Part shown: in pieces, positions 10,717 to 21,809 of the stretch | Layout: every line of letters starts with the position of its first letter | How positions within the stretch are numbered: position 1 is the stretch's first letter | DNA from: Cadophora sp. MPI-SDFR-AT-0126 | Taxonomy: Eukaryota; Ascomycota; Leotiomycetes; Helotiales; Ploettnerulaceae | Direction: 5' to 3' | Assembly (NCBI GenBank): GCA_020747065.1 | Contig: JAGMVK010000004.1 | Span: forward strand, 682,001-746,000 | DNA: 64,000 bases | Program-made: the position numbers and the translations under genes | The notes under the pieces: generated by a model | Database searches by the model: none | What the model was told of the DNA's origin: nothing | Seen by the model: the letters and a program-made list of their open reading frames with translations, nothing else

Positions 10717-12019
10717 ATGGAAGACAAGTTCAAGATCAACAACCACTTGGAGGAGCGTCTGAGACTTGCTGAGCAAGAAGTATTGATGCAGAAAAAGACG
10801 ATTCTTCGCAACCATGATCTCAAATCGAAGCTGAAAGAAGCCAACAACCTGTTGTCAGCATAGTGGGTAGCTTGTAGCAGCTTAGAGTTGCAGCATGTGC
10901 CTACAAAGCGCCTATAAAACACTACGAGATTTTGTGGCAGAATTCAAAGGAAGAATTCAGCAACGTAACTTGGCATCTGCACCAAAGACTTGACTTTCTC
11001 GGCCGCCATGTTGCGACATTGGATCTTCAACAGCAACTACAAAGCCAAAATGTCACGCACCAATTCTTGCAAAATTATAAGGAGCTTGTTGCACTTCACA
11101 GGAAACGTTGGGCCAAACTAGATGATCAGATGGAAGCAAGACGTCGCGCCGAAGACGATCTGAGGACTAGTGTTGCGGCTGTACGATGCAGCAGAAAAGA
11201 ATTGCAAGGTCAATAATTCGATTCTGAGGACTGGAACACAACGGCATTCGCTAGCGGGGAGGCGAGACTTGAGGAGGTTCGCACCGGAAATGGAGAGAGT
11301 CTCCGCAACAACGAATCAGCTTGAGAATAAAGTTGAGGAGTGTAAAGCGAGATCACACGCTTCGCAAAGAGCTCCTCGAGCTCACAGGACGAATCCAGCA
11401 ACCAGAAGGAATGATCACGACCGAGATGATGTTTTCGGAGAAAGATCTCCATCGGCTCCGCACCGCAATCCGGGCGGCTCAGCAGCAGAGAATCTCTTCC
11501 CCTTCGGAGCTCATTCAGGACACTGGTATCAGTGACAAAGATGAAGACGAGCTTCGCGAGTATCACACTCCAGGAGCTTTGACTGAAAACGATGCGGTAC
11601 ACGCCGACCTTTTACGAATTCGATTGTATCGCACATTTCAGCGACACAGAAGAGGAATTCTAGCTATCATCACCTCCAAAGGGATTCTTGTGACTGGCTT
11701 GACAGCTCTTGCATGTCTTTTTCTCTTCCAACACCCGCATCTGCACATGACAGTAGTTTCGAGCGCAAATTTTGAGCTCGCTGAATTTGGTCAATTGCTG
11801 GAAACTTATTATCTATTTCTGTATACAGCTGTCTACTGTATGGCTTTTATTCGTGTTGTGATGGGGAACTTTGTCATATTTTCACCGTCTTCATCAAAGT
11901 TGTTCGTGCCACTTTCGGGGATGTATTATACGATTTGTAATTATTACATTGTCGTTCTGGCTTTGAGGAAGGGGGGCATTGGGAAGGAGTGCAGAGCATC
12001 GGATCATTTGGGTGCATAG
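10717..12019 (+). pseudogene. Decayed coiled-coil / membrane protein gene
   Basis: Coding-like segments follow one another on one strand but in different frames. Segment A (10717-10860) is a charged helix with ERLRLAEQEVLMQKKT; segment B (open from about 10878 to 11213) contains HRKRWAKLDDQMEARRRAED; the same frame continues after a TAA at 11214-11216 with EARLEEVRTGNGES; a +1 frame then gives TTNQLENKVEECKAR; finally frame C to 12019 gives TLRKELLELTGRI followed by three hydrophobic segments (about 11660-11735, 11800-11885, 11895-11965). I found no introns that would join A, B and C with sensible sites and phase. A single gene broken by one nonsense codon and at least two frame changes is the simplest reading. 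Unusual multi-intron splicing or sequence errors are alternatives. No family recognised. Confidence 0.55.
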
Positions 12020-14140
12020 TGGGTTGGACTGTGGCATCTCGCAAGACATTAGGTACAAGGCCCAAAATCATAGGAGTGGGGGTCAAATTGGCTGGCGCTC
12101 TTGGATGCGCTGAGAGGTGTTGGCTTGCAGGAGAAGGAACCGGGATTAGATGATTCGGTATGAAAGTACGAGATCTAAGACAAGCCATGGCCATGGGATG
12201 ACTTTTCAACACACAATGACATTTCATGAGAGCTACCTGACTGTCTTTCACAAGCGATGCTCACTTCTACTTCTACGTATTTTCCAATCGGACGAATATC
12301 CTCAAGAGGCTCGTCACCGATCAGAGGTCTAGAGCATGGGATTCCAAAATACGATCATATTTTATCACAGTTGTACACTGGGACAGGATCTCCAAGCAAT
12401 GTAAATCTCCTGCAATACAACTTCGGAGGACATGGGAAGGTCCGTCCCTTGGTGTCACATCGACCTTCCAATGCAAATGTCAGGACAGAGAATCGATCCT
12501 TCGAGCATGGGTTTTTTTGATCCAGGAGCCAGGTTTGGAAGTTTCCAAGGATTGTGACGAAAATCAATACATCCATACATACTCTCCCCCTAACAGGTAC
12601 TGCACTCTTATCTCTTTATCTTGTGAAAGCTGCACTTCCAGGGGTATCCAGCCTCCAGCTGGTGGCAGTAATTACTCCAAGACATTTACGTGAAGAATCA
12701 CTGGCTGGCCATTGTGACCTAGAATCCAGACGTACCTTATCATTCAGCTCTAGCATCTGATAGAATCTACTTTGGGACTTAGATACGACTGCCGGAATCT
12801 TCAGCAATCTTGCCGTCTTGAACTTAAACCTCATCAAGCAAAGAGCAGCATTTATGAACCAAATTAAACAAGGTGATCGCCAAGTCTCGACTTGCTATCT
12901 CGACATCCTATGCAGTCTTCTCATTCGCCAATCCCCTCGCTTGCTTTTTCAGCAGTATCCGCTGTTCCTGCATGCAGTAGTTCACCATCATCGCAATCAG
13001 GAACGGTAGGGAAGCTTAGCTCCTGAGCAAAACGGGCTCCCGAACTCAAATAATTCTTCAGCCCGGTTCGTTGAGAGTAGTCTATTGTGTCTAAAGCTTA
13101 GCGCTGCATAAATAGCACGTCCGAGACGCCCCACCCACAATCTCGACCTGCCGAGGTTTTTCGGGGCTTTGTGGCGATCGAGCATGTGTGACGCAGGGGT
13201 CCCTCGGTGCGGTTTCCCGGACTGTGCTAGTGGACTGCTGGTATGGCTGATGCCATCCGATTGTGACGTGTGGAGTGGGATTTCATATGAAGGAGGATCG
13301 TGAAGAGGGGAAGATGATGATGAAGAAAGGCGGGGTATTCGGAGTAAGAGGTTGATTAAGATGCGGAGAACCTAGGAGGAGGAGCATCACAAGCTTTTCG
13401 TATCCATATTATTATATGGTAGAGAGGGGGCAAGGTTTTCAGCCACCCTCGGAAGTTGGATAGAGAAATGTTGGACTCCAAGTTTCAGGTGTGTCAAGGT
13501 AGTAATGATGATGCGAGATGATGATCCCATACAAAGTTTTTAAAGGTTGATTGCCATACATGTGCCAAGTTCTAAGTCTATCGTTCTAGCCTATTGTATA
13601 TAGTAACATGTGGAATATTCCGACGCCGTCCATTGCTCATCAAAAGAACTTGAAAAAAAAAGTAGGAAAGGAAACCTCTTGCAGCTGTACTCGGGTATGC
13701 ATGCCCGTCCGCTCGCCCCAACACCGTCTGAACTTTCAACAATCCCCTAGAGTGCATTGTGCACTGACTGGTAAACCAGCCTAGAAGAATCGAGTCGAAT
13801 GGGAGAGTAAGGAAATCCCGTCTATAGATCTTGATATTGTGCTTTCGCATCCCATTCTCTGCGAGCCAATGCTGCAATGTGCGTGCATCCCAAATCCCAG
13901 CTTGGGAAATGCAACTTGCCGAGGACCACCCCCAGTAACCCAAAACCTAAATCCAGCTCCAACTCAACAATCTACGACTGTCAACCATGTCGTAGTTCAT
14001 TTCTCCACTGTAGACATACCCACCGACTTTGTCGCCTCTCTCCTCGCTGGCGTGGTATCGTGTAGCTTGTATTGCATCAAATGAGAAATGATGCCGTGTT
14101 GATGTTGCCCCATAACGCCATGTCTAAGTTAAGTCTTCTT
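12020..14140. other. 2.1 kb without a recognisable gene
   Basis: Scattered short ORFs only; the longest (minus strand 13578-13943, 121 codons) has no domain-like composition. The block includes GA-rich tracts around 13300-13400. Confidence 0.5.
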
Positions 14141-15715
14141 TCAAGCAGGTGCGGGAGCCGCTTTCACAACAGGTGCTGCGTCCTGGGCAGGTACAGCTTC
14201 AGAACCTGGTGCTGGAGCTGGTGCAGCTAGATCAACAGGTTTCTCCTCATCAGCCTTCTCCTCAGTTTTTCCCCCAACGACCTCTGCAGGAAGCAAAGCA
14301 GCAAGCGCTGCTTCAGGCAGAGGAGGAGCCGCGACAGGAGCTGCATCCAGTGGTGCCGCAGGATCAACTGCCACCAAAGGAGCTTGATCATCCTTTGGGG
14401 GAAGCTGGGGCCCAGCATCGAATTTCGGTTTCTCAGCTTCTTGCTTCTCGAGCATCTCGAGGAAGCGTGCCTGTTGATCTGCCTTCTCCTTTTCCAGAAT
14501 ATCGTTGGCCTTCTTGATCTCGATCATCTTGGCTTTGTCTTCCTCGGACAGACTCTCATAGGCGGCTGTGTTGACGTCCCACATTGCAACGCACTCTGCG
14601 TTCCAGTTGCACTTCTCGACTTCTCCATAGGCGGGGTGGGTATGTCTGGGGTGGGAAGATGGCCAACCAGATGCGTGGTATCGGTGCTTGACGAGCGCGA
14701 ATCGCGAGTTGTGATTTCCGGAATCTGAGTGACCTTGGCCAGCGGCGAAAGCCTCGACATTGAGGACCAAAATTCCGCTGACAAGGACAGCTTCGTCCAA
14801 ATTGTGGAAAGTGTCCCACTCAATGGTTTTGCCCTCTCGCATGCTCATCTCAGCAAGAGTAGCAATTGTGAAAGCAGAAGGACCGGTTCCAGTAAGAACA
14901 TCGTCGAAATCGAGGGTGATCTCGGAAATTGGCTTGCCTTCCTTCTTGGCGATCTCGTTGAGCCAGTTCAAAATGCCGTCCACCAAACGCATCATGAGAG
15001 GATTTCCTGGTTTGCACATAAAAGTCCACTGGCAGAACGATTTTGATTTCTGGCCGAGAATTGGATGCGAGGCGAATTCCGGCTGGTCCACTTCGATACC
15101 AATGACGATATCCAATTCAGACTCTTGAAATCGTTTCGGAATCCATCGATCGATAGGCTTCAGATTCTCGACGTCGATATCCGCATAAACACCCCCTTCA
15201 ACGTACATAACCAAATACCTCAACAGATCCGCCTTGATAATTCTGGCTGAGAGGGATCTGTACATCTCCACAATATCTGGGCGATTGATCCCCTCCGGGC
15301 CAAAATGTTGCTCCACATAATACAAGTCGTTGTTATCCGTCAACACCTCATATCTGTGTCCCGGATTCTTCGCCGTCCAAGTCCTGGCACGACTCAGATC
15401 CCGCTCCTCGAAAGCAAGAGCATCGACTTTCCACGTCTGCCAAATCTTCTTCGGAAAATGTGCAGGTTCTGCTGCGGATGCTGTGCTTCCCGACTTCGTT
15501 TTCCGAACAACAACATCGCGCTTAACATGACTTGCTCCAGATCCCACAAGGTCCAGGTTGGTTATAAGGATAATGAATACAATGAATGCGATGTAGAGGG
15601 GTAAACACCGCTGTACTTGTTTTGGTACGCGATTACCAAATGCGGTTTTCGTGGGTGACATCGCGGGCCTCATCGTGGGAGATAACCTTAACTTCGCTAC
15701 CCTGAGCATGAGCAA
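14141..15715 (-). CDS. OCH1-like alpha-1,6-mannosyltransferase (GT32)
   Basis: Type II Golgi membrane glycosyltransferase using GDP-mannose, of the family that initiates outer-chain N-glycan extension. Intronless, 524 aa. A short basic N-terminus precedes one TM anchor (CLPLYIAFIVFIILITNLDL, about residues 38-57). The catalytic domain starts with HFPKKIWQTWKV, includes LLRYLVMYVEGGVYADIDVE with the DXD motif (DID) that binds the metal and sugar nucleotide, and TGTGPSAFT. After about residue 410 comes a charged coiled stretch and a Pro/Ala/Glu-rich tail of about 100 residues that is not part of the catalytic fold. Internal Met codons at positions 15 and 19 could be the true start. Whether it is Och1 itself or a paralogue cannot be told here. 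Confidence 0.88.
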   Translation of the reverse strand: MLMLRVAKLRLSPTMRPAMSPTKTAFGNRVPKQVQRCLPLYIAFIVFIILITNLDLVGSGASHVKRDVVVRKTKSGSTASAAEPAHFPKKIWQTWKVDALAFEERDLSRARTWTAKNPGHRYEVLTDNNDLYYVEQHFGPEGINRPDIVEMYRSLSARIIKADLLRYLVMYVEGGVYADIDVENLKPIDRWIPKRFQESELDIVIGIEVDQPEFASHPILGQKSKSFCQWTFMCKPGNPLMMRLVDGILNWLNEIAKKEGKPISEITLDFDDVLTGTGPSAFTIATLAEMSMREGKTIEWDTFHNLDEAVLVSGILVLNVEAFAAGQGHSDSGNHNSRFALVKHRYHASGWPSSHPRHTHPAYGEVEKCNWNAECVAMWDVNTAAYESLSEEDKAKMIEIKKANDILEKEKADQQARFLEMLEKQEAEKPKFDAGPQLPPKDDQAPLVAVDPAAPLDAAPVAAPPLPEAALAALLPAEVVGGKTEEKADEEKPVDLAAPAPAPGSEAVPAQDAAPVVKAAPAPA

Positions 15716-18073
15716 AATTTTGAACGTGAAAGGAAAGAAGGAGAGTTGAGAAAGAATGTAATTGAGCTCAGAATCCCGGCATCACATCAAGCGGGGAGTG
15801 TAGATCGTCGACCTCATTAGGGGGAACTGCCGACCATATAAGAAATTTAATGAGCCTGACGATAGGATTCGTTTCGTGCTATTCTGCTAGTAGCTGGGAT
15901 CTGCCACTGGACAGACGCCTCGAGCCACATGGCTGGCGATGTAAGAGCTCAAAAATCCACAAATACACCGCGGCTCCTTCAGTAGCTCTGGCCGACAAAC
16001 ATCTTCAGGGAAAAAGGGGGGCATGGCTGGACGCCAGGGAGGCCCGAGGCCCATGCAAGATCGACTCTGGGCCAGGAAAACACCCTAGGACGCGATGGAT
16101 GCTGCAATTTGCTAATTGCCTTGGAACTAATAGAACTTCAAAAGGTTAGGGGTATTAGACTTTGCGCTATTACCGATAGTAGAGAGCGCCTACAGCTTCC
16201 GACCTAAGCCTACCAGATAACAGAGATGGCCGGTTGAAGGTTGTCGTCCGAACGATGCCTGTCTGGGCATGGGTAAGGGAGCGGGGGTGGGCTTGAAGAT
16301 CGCTAACGTTCTGCAGCAGCTCCTCCCGTTCTTACAGGTTGTGATCAACGGGAGTGATACCAGGGGCGCTTTCTTCGAACCCAGGGGATAAATGCCATGT
16401 GAAGACCTCGCTTGAGGCAGAGATGACCAACCGCGTCGCGTGAAGGGGCAATGCAAATAACGTCGAAAACGGATATATCACCGCAAAACGGGATGGAAAA
16501 TGAGCGACGCCACAGTACACAAAAGAGATGAGTTATTGAGAATTTCTGAAAGCTGAAAGACCCAGGTCCTCTGTGCCCCAACTAGGTCCAGTCCAGGAGT
16601 AGCTCACTGACTCTATTTTATCGAAGCTGAGCTAAGTGTCGAGCTCTACCTAGTACTACTAGTTGCGATAGGAGCCGAGCCGTTCAAATCTTTTTTCGGG
16701 AAGCCAAGTTTGGACGAAGCCAGATCCTCGAGAGCAGACATCGTGTGCGCGGCAGACAATCTGGTGAACGCGATCCGACGACAGTGATACCATGAGCTGA
16801 TGAACAGAATAGCGATTGACTTCCTGGAATCTAGTGTTGTGCTACTGTATGGACTCATGGAGTCCCGATGGTGTTGCAATATGACGCTGTGGACGGACGT
16901 GACACCAGAAAAGGGGCAAAGAAACACTAGCCGCCTCGGCTACAGAACCGCGCTAGAACACTCAAGAAGCCAACAAATGCCTAGCGGTCCTTGGCTGGCT
17001 GAAGGTCGAATATCAATGGGGACTAATCACCATCACCATGATTTGTTTTGTTGCGCCACTTGTAAGGCAGAAGAAAGACCTCATAGAAGCTATGGCAGGG
17101 TTCACAGGAGAGAGCACGTCAACACAGGAAAGTCTCTTCTCTTCAGCGCTTCTTTTAAACAGATTTCCGTCGTCGCAAGACTGAAGCTTCTTGAGCTCCA
17201 GCCATAACGTACTCAGCGGTCAGGGGAGATCGTAAGAGGTCGGTCATCAAGGCACAATCGAATAAAGGTAAGCTGCAAAGTCCCAAAAGCACTCATCTTC
17301 TGCCTCATATTGTGCCTGCGACTCAATATCTGGAGCTCATCCAGTTCTATCTTGGCTTCATCTTTCGCACGATTACCATTGGAAAGAGGTCAGGTTGTTG
17401 ACAGTGATTAAGCGAAGAAGAGGAGCAAATATTGACGAGCACTTGTCAACAGTGAACCGATTCAAGTTGATCAGGCTTCACCAGTCCGTTCCATTTATCG
17501 GTTATTGTTACGGTTATCATCATCAAAGGGAGCTTACATTCATGAATGCCACGCATCGTCCTGGTTCTACCGTTCATGCTTCACACGCTGGATGCTGCTG
17601 AACAGCGAACTGGAGCAGTGGTCTTATCACTTTTCTATTTGTTTTTGAGTTTTGCATTGTCCTCGATGATTTTCGTACTGCTTTAGAAGAGCATCTCAGT
17701 ACTACCACCTGTTTGGAGCGAGAGAGAGAGCTTGGCAATGTGTTGATTTCCACTGAGACAATCAAAAAAGTAGTCAGCCGAGAGAAGGAACAACGTTGGG
17801 CACCTTCGAAATCATTGTGAATATCTGACACGGAAAACAAGACCAAGGCCCTGAGATCGATGGAGCCCAAGAGCTCAAGAGTGGGAGAACTCGAATCTTG
17901 AACCCCATACATTCCAAGCTAAGTCTTTGCGTCATGCGGGGGCTTGCTGACAAACGCTACAGTAGTTTTTTGAGACAAGGTACAACAACAGACTTGCTGC
18001 ATATTCTCTTGGAGCGTTTTACGAAACCTATCAAAATTGTCAAATCTTGTGAAAAACTGTCAAATCCGTCAAC
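15716..18073. other. 2.36 kb without a recognisable gene
   Basis: Region upstream of both the mannosyltransferase (minus) and the SDR (plus). Short ORFs on both strands, the longest 135 codons at 16800-17207, have no domain signatures and appear non-coding. Eroded sequence cannot be excluded. Confidence 0.5.
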
Positions 18074-18781
18074 ATGCCAATTTGGATCATAACTGGTGCC
18101 AATCGTGGCCTGGGCCTGGAATTCGTCGCTCAGCTTTCCACCGACTCTTCAAACACAATCGTCGCCACAGTTCGGTCCCTCTCAAACGATCTTTCTGCTC
18201 TGAAATCTATCCAGACCCCAGCTCTCCACATCTTAGAATGCGATACTGGATCTCAGGAATCCATCCGCAAATTTGCCGAGAGTTTCTCGAAAACATTCGG
18301 TTCTGAGACAAAAGTCGATTTTCTGCTGAACAATGCCGGCATCAACTCAACTCCCGAGCAGACAAGTGAGACAATGACGCCTGATTCATTGACAAATCAC
18401 ATCACCGTCAACGTCATGGGTCCAGCCACAATGGTCCAGGTCCTGACGCCGCATCTTCAGAAGGGATCAGTAGTCATGAACATGACATCCGGTCTCGGCT
18501 CGCTTTCATACAATGCTAGCAAAGAGGTGAAGGAGGCGACTGTCTATTCGATTTCAAAGGCTGCGCTGAACATGTTGACTGTTCATCAAGCGGGCCAGTG
18601 GGAGGCAAGAGGGGTCAAGTTTTTGGCTATCGATCCGGGGTGGGTGAAGACGGATATGGGTGGGCCGAAAGCGGTGCTTGAGAAGGATGAGAGTATTGCT
18701 GGGATGTTGAAGTTGTTGAAGAGCAAAGACACGAAGTCGGGAGAGTATCTTGAGTATAATGGCTCCAAAAGGGAATGGTAA
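18074..18781 (+). CDS. Short-chain dehydrogenase/reductase (SDR)
   Basis: Single exon, 235 aa, a classical NAD(P)-dependent SDR. The cofactor motif is TGANRGLGLEF at residues 7-17, the adenine-pocket D-x-x-x follows in HILECDTGSQESI, and the NNAG motif is in VDFLLNNAGINS (about 87). Catalytic residues are visible as MTSGLGSLS (Ser) and YSISKAALN (Tyr-x-x-x-Lys). IDPGWVKTDMGG matches the C-terminal P-G-x-x-x-T block. The close spacing and short length fit the fungal family related to sniffer/C-factor-like carbonyl reductases. Substrate unknown. Confidence 0.9.
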   Translation: MPIWIITGANRGLGLEFVAQLSTDSSNTIVATVRSLSNDLSALKSIQTPALHILECDTGSQESIRKFAESFSKTFGSETKVDFLLNNAGINSTPEQTSETMTPDSLTNHITVNVMGPATMVQVLTPHLQKGSVVMNMTSGLGSLSYNASKEVKEATVYSISKAALNMLTVHQAGQWEARGVKFLAIDPGWVKTDMGGPKAVLEKDESIAGMLKLLKSKDTKSGEYLEYNGSKREW

Positions 18782-19719
18782 TGTTGTAGGAGAACCATAT
18801 ACAATACCCTGGGACAGTGTGGTGAACATAATATTTCAGTCACTTGAGCTTCTATTATCTGTGTTAATGTTGGCGAGCCACTTAACGAGATTTTCTGACT
18901 TCCAAAAGTATGTCCAAAACCTCCTCTCAGTCTATACTCCCGCAGCATATTCCGCTCTCAGACTCAGCATGTACAAACACCATACTTCTATGTCGTTTAC
19001 GACATCTTTGAAGGAGTGGAACAGGGGGTTTCTAGAAATTTGACGAACGATGAATGGATCCAAGAACATATTGGGGTCAACTCGCCATTGGAATTACAAA
19101 ACAATCTCCATCGGTGGCTCGCGACTCAGACCATCAAAGTCCATGCTTGGAGTTCTAGGAAGGTGAAGTGACAAGTGGGCAAACTTTGATGTTTCACAAC
19201 TAGACTCACCGTGATTGGGGTTTTCAAAAGGTTAGCTTTCTTTCTATGGAATATCCTCGTTGTTTAGATGTCAAAAAATGACTCCAAAGAAGTATCAATG
19301 AGCCTCTATATCTCAAGTTCCCTGATTTTCCCAGCTCTGACTCCCTCATTCATGGAGTGCTGTGGTAAGGGACGGAATATTGGCCAATCCAGGCTATTGG
19401 ATAGAAATAAGCTGTGATAATGATCGAAGGAATAATATCTAAAGCCACTTGGAACTATTGATCTTGATCAGATAATGATTGGATTTCGAAGACATGTGAA
19501 GAAAAACATCCACGAGAGAAAGACATTAATGCCTCAGGCCACCAAACAACCCCGCGAACAATTGGATGTCAATCCTGCAAGTTGAAGCCCGCGATCGGCC
19601 AGACATCGAAATTTCTCCACGACAGCTGTGACTCCAAACTATCTGATCTTCATAAAGTTTCTTTCTCCTCAACAAATCGCCTCTCTCAATAACTCCATTG
19701 AATCTCCCAAATATCAAAC
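18782..19719. other. Intergenic, SDR 3' flank and HOM2 promoter
   Basis: No gene seen. A TGACTCC, one base off the Gcn4/Cpc1 consensus, lies near 19629, about 90 bp upstream of the HOM2 start; this is a weak hint of amino-acid starvation control. Confidence 0.45.
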
Positions 19720-21118
19720 ATGGCACCTGAATTCCCCACGAAGAAATGCGGTATGTCAATTGCACTTTTCTTCCAACTTCTAGAGAGAAAATTACCCCGC
19801 CATTTCACCCAATTCCACCACTCAATCCAGATAGCTAACTCAAAGAACCACAGGTGTACTAGGCTGCACAGGGTCCGTCGGCCAGCGCTTCATCCTACTC
19901 CTCGCACAACACCCACACTTCGTTCTACACGCCGTCGGCGCTTCCTCAAGATCCGCGGGCAAGAAGTACAAGGATGCCGTCAAGTGGAAGCAGGCCTTCC
20001 CGATGGGCAAGCATGTCGAGGACTTGGTGATCAAGGAGTGCAAGGCGAGCGAGTTTGCAGATTGTGATATTGTGTTTAGTGGTTTGGACGCTGATGTTGC
20101 GGGGGATATTGGTTTGTTGCCCTTTACCTCGATTACATGTTACTTCTTTTCTAAAATATTTGAGGGAGGGTGCTAAAGTACTTGACATTGGCATTGAATA
20201 TGAAGCTAGAACCATACTGACCTCTTTGATCCAACAGAAATGGAGTTCCTCAAAGCCGAATTAGCAGTCTTCTCCAACGCAAAGAACTACCGTCGTGCAC
20301 CCCTCGTCCCCCTCGTCGTACCGACAGTCAACCTCCCTCACTTCGATGTCATCCCGCACCAGCGGAAACAATACAACCTGAAGAAAGGCTTTCTGGTGTG
20401 CAACTCCAACTGTGCCGTCATTGGCATAGTGATCCCCTTCGCCGCCATCCAAAAGGCATTCGGACCAGTCGATCAGGTCAGCGTGGTTACCATGCAAGCC
20501 GTCTCCGGCGCGGGGTACCCCGGTGTCAGCAGTATGGACATCTTGGACAACGTCGTCCCGTTCATATCCGGCGAGGAAGATAAGCTCGAGACCGAGGCGC
20601 AGAAGATATTAGGGAGTGTGAACGCGGATGTGACTGGGTTCAGCGACCAGTCGGACCTGAAGATCTCAGCGGCGTGCAACAGGGTCGCGGTGCTAGATGG
20701 ACATATGGCTTGCGTGTCGTTGAGGTTCAAATATAGAGACGGGCCGAGACCGACGGCGGAGCAGGTGAAGAAGGCGATGAGGGAGTATGTTAGTGAGGCC
20801 AATACACTGGGTTGTCCGTCTGCTCCTGAGCCGGCCATTATGGTTATGGAGGAGGCGGATAGACCACAGCCTAGATTGGACAGGAATACTGGGAATGGTT
20901 ATACGGTCAGTGTTGGAAGGGTCAGGGAGGATGAGAGTGGGATCTTTGATTTGAAGTTTGTTGCCTTGAGCCATAATAGTGAGTGCTTCTTTCCGTTCAT
21001 CCATTCCTTTGCCTTTGGTGCTGGATAGTGGTCGCTAATAGTTGGAATAGCTGTCATCGGTGCAGCGGGAAGCTCGATATTGAATGCTGAGGCAGCGGTT
21101 TTGAAAGGATATGTATGA
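19720..21118 (+). CDS. HOM2: Aspartate-semialdehyde dehydrogenase
   Basis: Reduces aspartyl-4-phosphate to the semialdehyde with NADPH, the second step from aspartate to threonine and methionine. Four exons (19720-19750, 19854-20111, 20238-20978, 21051-21118) give 365 aa, the usual length. Splicing yields [19 protein letters not shown] (Rossmann loop), [16 protein letters not shown], and the active-site cysteine in [53 protein letters not shown] (substrate-binding Arg and catalytic His) and the last exon [15 protein letters not shown], which places the C-terminal cofactor-side helix, complete the match. Introns are 103, 126 and 72 nt. Confidence 0.95.
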
Positions 21119-21809
21119 GTTGTGGGTTTGAATGTGGCAGGACGGGTGTAAAATACACGGCATCGTGCAAAAGCTGTAGGCGTCAAAACGATAGATCTTT
21201 ATGACTACTTTCTAATGTCGAAGTGATTCTTCGATTCTCCTTAACTGCGATCACTAAGGGGACACTGACGTTGAGGGATAAACACGACTTAAAATACAAT
21301 ACATATCATCGTAGCCCGTCCACTCCTCAACAGTAGATTTACATACTGTAAGCGGGAGTGAAGACATGCGGATGCTGAAAAGGATATTTTGAGCCACGGC
21401 AAGAGATGACGAAGAGGTGAAAAGCGGTCAAGTAGACACTTATGAACGAGATGGACTTTGAGGTAGTGGAAAGGACAACTCGATTCGATTGTCGATCAAG
21501 AGATAGATAATGATACTGAGACTTAATTGGATTGTATTTTCTTAGTTGCTGATTGTGTAACCCATGGTTAAAAGGATGGTAATTCAAAACACAATGCAAG
21601 GACTCATTAACAGACGATGAGCTATGTGATGTCCCACTTGCAAATGTACACAAGGAGCGCTGGACTACCCATTTCCCATCATTTTCGAGTCCTGCAAAAT
21701 TAAATGGTATTTCGAAATGATCACAATGTCCTTCTATCAATCCAAATATATTGACTCTAGTTCAATGGTCTCTATGGTTTTGAGATTAAGAGACTCTAAT
21801 CTGGCTCGC
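21119..21809. other. Convergent intergenic, no gene seen
   Basis: 3' flanks of HOM2 (plus) and ADE2 (minus). A minus-strand 133-codon frame (21339-21740) has no recognisable features. Confidence 0.5.

Noticed and set aside
13578..13943. 121-codon minus-strand frame
   Set aside because: No domain features, no introns or neighbours that support a gene.
16800..17207. 135-codon plus-strand open frame
   Set aside because: No domain, biased or odd composition and no supporting introns; looks like chance.
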